The translations under genes were made by a program, and so were the position numbers. From contig CAIRNL010000483.1 in NCBI GenBank assembly GCA_903879975.1, positions 1 through 10,241 on the forward strand: a DNA stretch of 10,241 bases. The letters run 5' to 3'. Under the pieces are notes generated by a model that worked only from the letters and a program-made list of their open reading frames with translations, was not told where the DNA came from and searched no databases. Shown piece after piece: positions 7,542-10,241 of the stretch. The number at the start of each line of letters is the position of its first letter. The first letter of the stretch is position 1. The stretch comes from an uncultured Chloroflexota bacterium. GTDB taxonomy: Bacteria; Chloroflexota; Anaerolineae; Caldilineales; Caldilineaceae.

Positions 7542-7578
7542 CGGGGTGCGTACCCACAACGGGTACGCACCCCGTTTT
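7542..7578 (+). terminator. Intrinsic terminator of the aldehyde oxidoreductase gene
   Basis: Arms 7542-7555 and 7561-7574 are perfectly complementary over 14 bp with the loop ACAAC, followed by TTTT (7575-7578). It is a strong rho-independent terminator about 100 nt after the aor stop, placed beyond the duplicated 3' remnant. Confidence 0.93.
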
Positions 7579-7754
7579 GTGTTGTCTGGACACCATGCCC
7601 CCGGTCTGGCGGCGCTGCGCGCTCCGGCTTCCTAGCCGCTGCCGTGTACGCCATTCCCTGGCGTATCCTGTACCGCGGTTGGCCCAGTCGTCGTACGATG
7701 GGGCGTGCGCCTCTCGCCAGCAACGGCCATCAAACGCCCAGCAACGGGGATGTG
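7579..7754. other. Spacer before the DUF4256 gene
   Basis: I see no supported gene here. The frame of the downstream gene is open through it, but it has no good start and would run back across the terminator. A small hairpin TACGCC/GGCGTA with a 7-nt loop lies at 7647-7665; its role is unknown. Confidence 0.4.
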
Positions 7755-7763
7755 TGATAGAAT
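7755..7763 (+). promoter_or_regulatory. Extended -10 promoter candidate for the DUF4256 gene
   Basis: TGA followed by TAGAAT (-10 at 7758-7763) forms an extended -10 element. No good -35 is seen 17 nt upstream. Transcription would start near 7770, about 47 nt before the GTG start. Confidence 0.5.
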
Positions 7764-7816
7764 CGATCGCCAGAACAGCGAACACAGGCTGGATCACAGC
7801 ACAAAGGACAATCAGG

Positions 7817-8377
7817 GTGACATCAGAAGCATTCTCTCCAGAAGAGCGCAGCGCACTGCTCGCAACGCTGCAGTCCCGTTTCGAACAATTCAGACAGCGC
7901 CACCCGGAGTGCGCGTGGGACGCTGTGCAGGCGAAACTGGAAGCGAACCCCGACAAGCTCTGGTCACTCAACGAGATGGAGAGAACCGGCGGCGAGCCAG
8001 ATGTGGTCGGCTATGATGAAGTGACAGGCGAGTATATCTTCTATGACTGTGCAGGCGAAAGCCCGGTGGGGCGCCGCAGCCTCTGCTACGACCGGGAAGC
8101 ACTGGATGCCAGGAAAGAGAACAAGCCTCCAAATAGTGCGATGCAGATGGCAGCCACCATGGGTATCGAGATGCTGACGGAAACGCAATACCGAGCCTTG
8201 CAGTCGCTTGGCCGGTTTGACACCAAGACGTCGAGCTGGGTGGTAACACCTGCAGCCATCCGAGAACAAGGCGGCGCCATCTTCTGCGATCGTCGCTACG
8301 ATCATGTCTTTACCTATCACAACGGCGCATCTTCGTATTATGCCGCCAGGGGCTTCCGTGGCTCGCTGAGGGTGTAG
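7817..8377 (+). CDS. DUF4256 domain-containing protein
   Basis: The protein is 186 aa, and almost its whole length (about 8-186) matches the DUF4256 family, whose function is unknown. Recognisable blocks are KLEANPDKLWSLNEMERTGG, EPDVVGYD, YIFYDCAGESPVGRRSLCYD, MAATMGIEMLTETQYR, FDTKTSSWV, FCDRRYDHVFTYHNGA and the C-terminal ARGFRGSLRV. Invariant Cys, Asp, Arg and His residues suggest an enzyme or ligand-binding protein, but no mechanism is known to me. There is no signal peptide or membrane segment, so it is probably cytoplasmic. The start is taken as GTG 7817 because AAAGGA lies 8 nt upstream (7803-7808) and the resulting N-terminus fits the usual length. The frame stays open upstream to 7535, which is judged non-coding. 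It is a single-gene unit converging on the GH116 gene. Confidence 0.88.
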   Translation: MTSEAFSPEERSALLATLQSRFEQFRQRHPECAWDAVQAKLEANPDKLWSLNEMERTGGEPDVVGYDEVTGEYIFYDCAGESPVGRRSLCYDREALDARKENKPPNSAMQMAATMGIEMLTETQYRALQSLGRFDTKTSSWVVTPAAIREQGGAIFCDRRYDHVFTYHNGASSYYAARGFRGSLRV

Positions 8378-8392
8378 TCAGAGGCCACTCCA

Positions 8393-8450
8393 GTCTTCTG
8401 TCAAACGACGCCAGCCGGTTCAAGCCGGCTGGCGTCGTTTGACAGAAGAC
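8393..8450. terminator. Perfect 26-bp inverted repeat, bidirectional terminator between convergent genes
   Basis: Arms 8393-8418 and 8425-8450 are perfectly complementary over 26 bp around the 6-nt loop TTCAAG. The inner part has a GC-rich core (CGACGCCAGCCGG) bordered by AAA and TTT, the form of a bidirectional terminator. TTTT follows at 8452-8455 on the plus strand. It starts 16 nt after the DUF4256 stop and lies 62 nt beyond the GH116 stop. Confidence 0.85.
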
Positions 8451-8512
8451 CTTTTGTACACAGAAGATGTCGCCTGATCGCCGGAGCAGCTCGGCAACCA
8501 GCCCAGGGCTGC

Positions 8513-10241
8513 TTACTTGAAACGCACACCGAGCGTTGAACCGGCCGCAACGCTGACGCTTTCCTGCAGGCGGATGGTCGCACCATCCTGCACAAATGCC
8601 ACTGGCGCGGCACCCACGTGCACAGACGCTACCTGCCGGCTTTCGGCGGGGGAGAGGGCTAGCGACTGCACAGCGAGCTGGCCGTACAGCACACGCACCT
8701 CTGCGCTGCCCGGCGCCAACTCGACCTCACCCCAGCCGCCGTCCAGCGACCAGAAGCAGCGGAAACAGCCGTCAGCTATGCGCACGGGGCGGAAGCTGAT
8801 GTGCTTGTGCACCATGTCAAATTCGAAGCCCGCAAACGCGTTGAGCAGCGCATAGGCGGCCATCGACCGCGCATAGTTGCTGCCGCACTCGAACTCGTTC
8901 CACGGGTTGCGTCGCTCGCCGTCGTAGCGCTGGCGCAGCGCGACTACGCAGTTCATCCCCTCGTCGACCAGCCCGTCCATGATCATGTGGCTGGCGGCAG
9001 CGTACTCGAACCCGTTCATGGTCTCCTGCGAGTAGGGCGCCGGGATGGTCGGCTTGGTAGCGCCCTCTGGCCACGCACAGATGACGAGGCCGCCTTCGTC
9101 GTTGAGACAGTAGATGCGACACGGGTTATAGACTTCGCCCATGACCGGGATGAAGTTGTGGCGGTAAATAGCGGCGTTGGCGCGATGAACCTGTGCCGGG
9201 TCGAAGATCTCGCCCAGACCGTAGAGGCTGGCATGCCACTGACCCAGCAGTTGGTCGATGCTCGACCCGTCGCCGATCTGATACTTGATTTCCTGGTGTT
9301 CCTCGTCCCAATACGCCTCCAATGTGGAGTTGCCGATGAGCACGAGTTCGTCCTGGGCAAAAGTCTCCACGGTGCGGCGGTCGTGCAGGTCGATGCGCTG
9401 GATGTAATACTCGCCGTTGAAGAGGTTGCTGTCGGCCCATGCCTTGCCGCGTTCGAAAATTGCACGATACTCGGCTGCGCTCTCTGGGTCGCCCAGGTGC
9501 TCCGCCATTTCGGCGCCAGCCTTGAGCGCAGCCAGATAGATGCCGGTCAGCCAGGCGTTGGGGCCGAAAAGTTCCATGTCGAGCGTGTGATGCTGGCGGC
9601 CCCACAGCACGCCGCTTTTCTCCGGATCCCAGCGATCTTCGTTGCCGGGATGCCAGGCAAAGTCGAGCGACTGCTTGACAGCCGGCCACAGGCTGCGCAG
9701 CCAGTCGCTGTCGCCGCAGATCTTCCAGTCGCGGTAGGTCTTGATCACCCCGCCAAACTGGCCGTCCGCACAGGGGCGGAAAGGCCAGAGCGGCGCACCC
9801 AGCGGCAGCTGCAGCCGAAAGACCATGCCGCCGTCGTCGCGCAGGTTGTAGCGGAAATCGGCCTCGCGCATAGAGCGCTCCAGCGCCGGGAAAAGAAAAG
9901 GCAGTGTCTGCTGATAGTTCCACACATGCGTGCAACTCCCTTCACAGCAGCCCGCATCGTGATGGCACCCTTCCCAGCCGTAAAAAGTGCCATCTTCCAG
10001 GCGCAGCACGGTCGGCGACTTCAGAATTGCCAGGTTGGCCGACACGGCGTCGAGGGCAGCTGGCGGCAGGCTCGATGCAAAAAGCGCATCGTGGAAACGG
10101 TGCGTCTCATCACGCAGGCGATCCCACGCCTCCAGCGCATAGCGGGCGCTGGCCAGTGAATTGGGCCAGACGGTGGCGTAGTAGTTCTTCCACGTCGAGT
10201 CGACGCCGGGTGGCAACACCTGATCGGGTTTCCAGTAGTTC
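8513..10241 (-). CDS. GH116 family glycosidase (glucosylceramidase/beta-glucosidase-like), N-terminus outside window
   Basis: The frame ends at TAA 8515-8513 and stays open to the window edge; codons before the GTG at 10219 read NYWKPDQ, so the gene continues rightward and the 5' part is missing. The visible 575 or so residues hold the (alpha/alpha)6-barrel catalytic region. Counting from the residue at 10219, E93 in CCEGSCTHVWNYQQ is the likely nucleophile and D214 in HHTLDMELFGPNAWLTGIYLAAL the likely acid/base, by analogy with GBA2 and bacterial GH116 enzymes. Other blocks are ADGQFGGVIKTYRDW with GDSDWLRSLWP, and NPWNEFECGSNYARSMAAYA. A beta-rich tail of about 100 residues ends the protein. 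The family cleaves beta-glucosides, glucosylceramide, beta-xylosides or N-acetylglucosaminides with retention; the substrate is unknown. The N-terminal beta-sandwich and any signal peptide are not in view. Confidence 0.88.
   Translation of the reverse strand, partial: NYWKPDQVLPPGVDSTWKNYYATVWPNSLASARYALEAWDRLRDETHRFHDALFASSLPPAALDAVSANLAILKSPTVLRLEDGTFYGWEGCHHDAGCCEGSCTHVWNYQQTLPFLFPALERSMREADFRYNLRDDGGMVFRLQLPLGAPLWPFRPCADGQFGGVIKTYRDWKICGDSDWLRSLWPAVKQSLDFAWHPGNEDRWDPEKSGVLWGRQHHTLDMELFGPNAWLTGIYLAALKAGAEMAEHLGDPESAAEYRAIFERGKAWADSNLFNGEYYIQRIDLHDRRTVETFAQDELVLIGNSTLEAYWDEEHQEIKYQIGDGSSIDQLLGQWHASLYGLGEIFDPAQVHRANAAIYRHNFIPVMGEVYNPCRIYCLNDEGGLVICAWPEGATKPTIPAPYSQETMNGFEYAAASHMIMDGLVDEGMNCVVALRQRYDGERRNPWNEFECGSNYARSMAAYALLNAFAGFEFDMVHKHISFRPVRIADGCFRCFWSLDGGWGEVELAPGSAEVRVLYGQLAVQSLALSPAESRQVASVHVGAAPVAFVQDGATIRLQESVSVAAGSTLGVRFK

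Noticed and set aside
5867..7723. Minus-strand open frame of 618 codons opposite the aldehyde oxidoreductase gene
   Set aside because: It is antisense to a fully recognisable AOR protein, spans the terminator at 7542-7578 and has a composition without any family motif. Long antisense frames are common in high-GC genes.
8393..8450. Inverted repeat as a miniature transposable element
   Set aside because: The loop is only 6 nt, there are no target-site duplications, and its position between two convergent stop codons fits a terminator better.
8801..10159. Plus-strand open frame of 452 codons opposite the GH116 gene
   Set aside because: It lies wholly within the GH116 coding region, whose protein motifs are clear, and its translation resembles no family.

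Overview
The window is a stretch of a high-GC bacterial chromosome. It has the feel of a Chloroflexota genome (Anaerolineae/Caldilineae type): a META-domain lipoprotein, an M24 peptidase, a penicillin-acylase-type Ntn hydrolase, a tungsten aldehyde oxidoreductase and a GH116 glycosidase, with promoters of the TTGNCN/TACAAT type. That assignment is inference from protein flavour; there is no rRNA, tRNA or marker gene to confirm it.

Layout. Bases 1-92 carry the last 29 codons of a plus-strand gene. A perfect 17-bp hairpin (139-178) separates it from two minus-strand genes: a secreted lipoprotein with one DUF4377 and two META domains (259-1362), and upstream of it an M24 metallopeptidase (1479-2687). 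A 218-nt divergent spacer with a clear sigma70-type promoter (2798-2826) leads to the plus-strand penicillin acylase family gene (2906-5284). Next come a TTGACA/TACAAT promoter (5388-5417) and a roughly 200-nt leader with competing hairpins, then an aldehyde:ferredoxin oxidoreductase gene (5621-7444). Its last 39 bases are repeated, diverged but in frame, directly behind the stop codon (7466-7504), followed by a strong terminator (7542-7578). A DUF4256 gene (7817-8377) converges on a 5'-truncated GH116 glycosidase gene (8513-10241, minus), with a perfect 26-bp inverted repeat between them.

How the genes relate. Most appear to be single-gene transcription units with their own signals, so this is not one pathway operon. 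The common theme is scavenging and catabolism: peptide cleavage, amide hydrolysis, aldehyde oxidation and beta-glycoside hydrolysis. I see no mobile element, CRISPR array, RNA gene or obvious defence system. The least ordinary items are the duplicated 3' end of the oxidoreductase gene and the structured leader in front of it.
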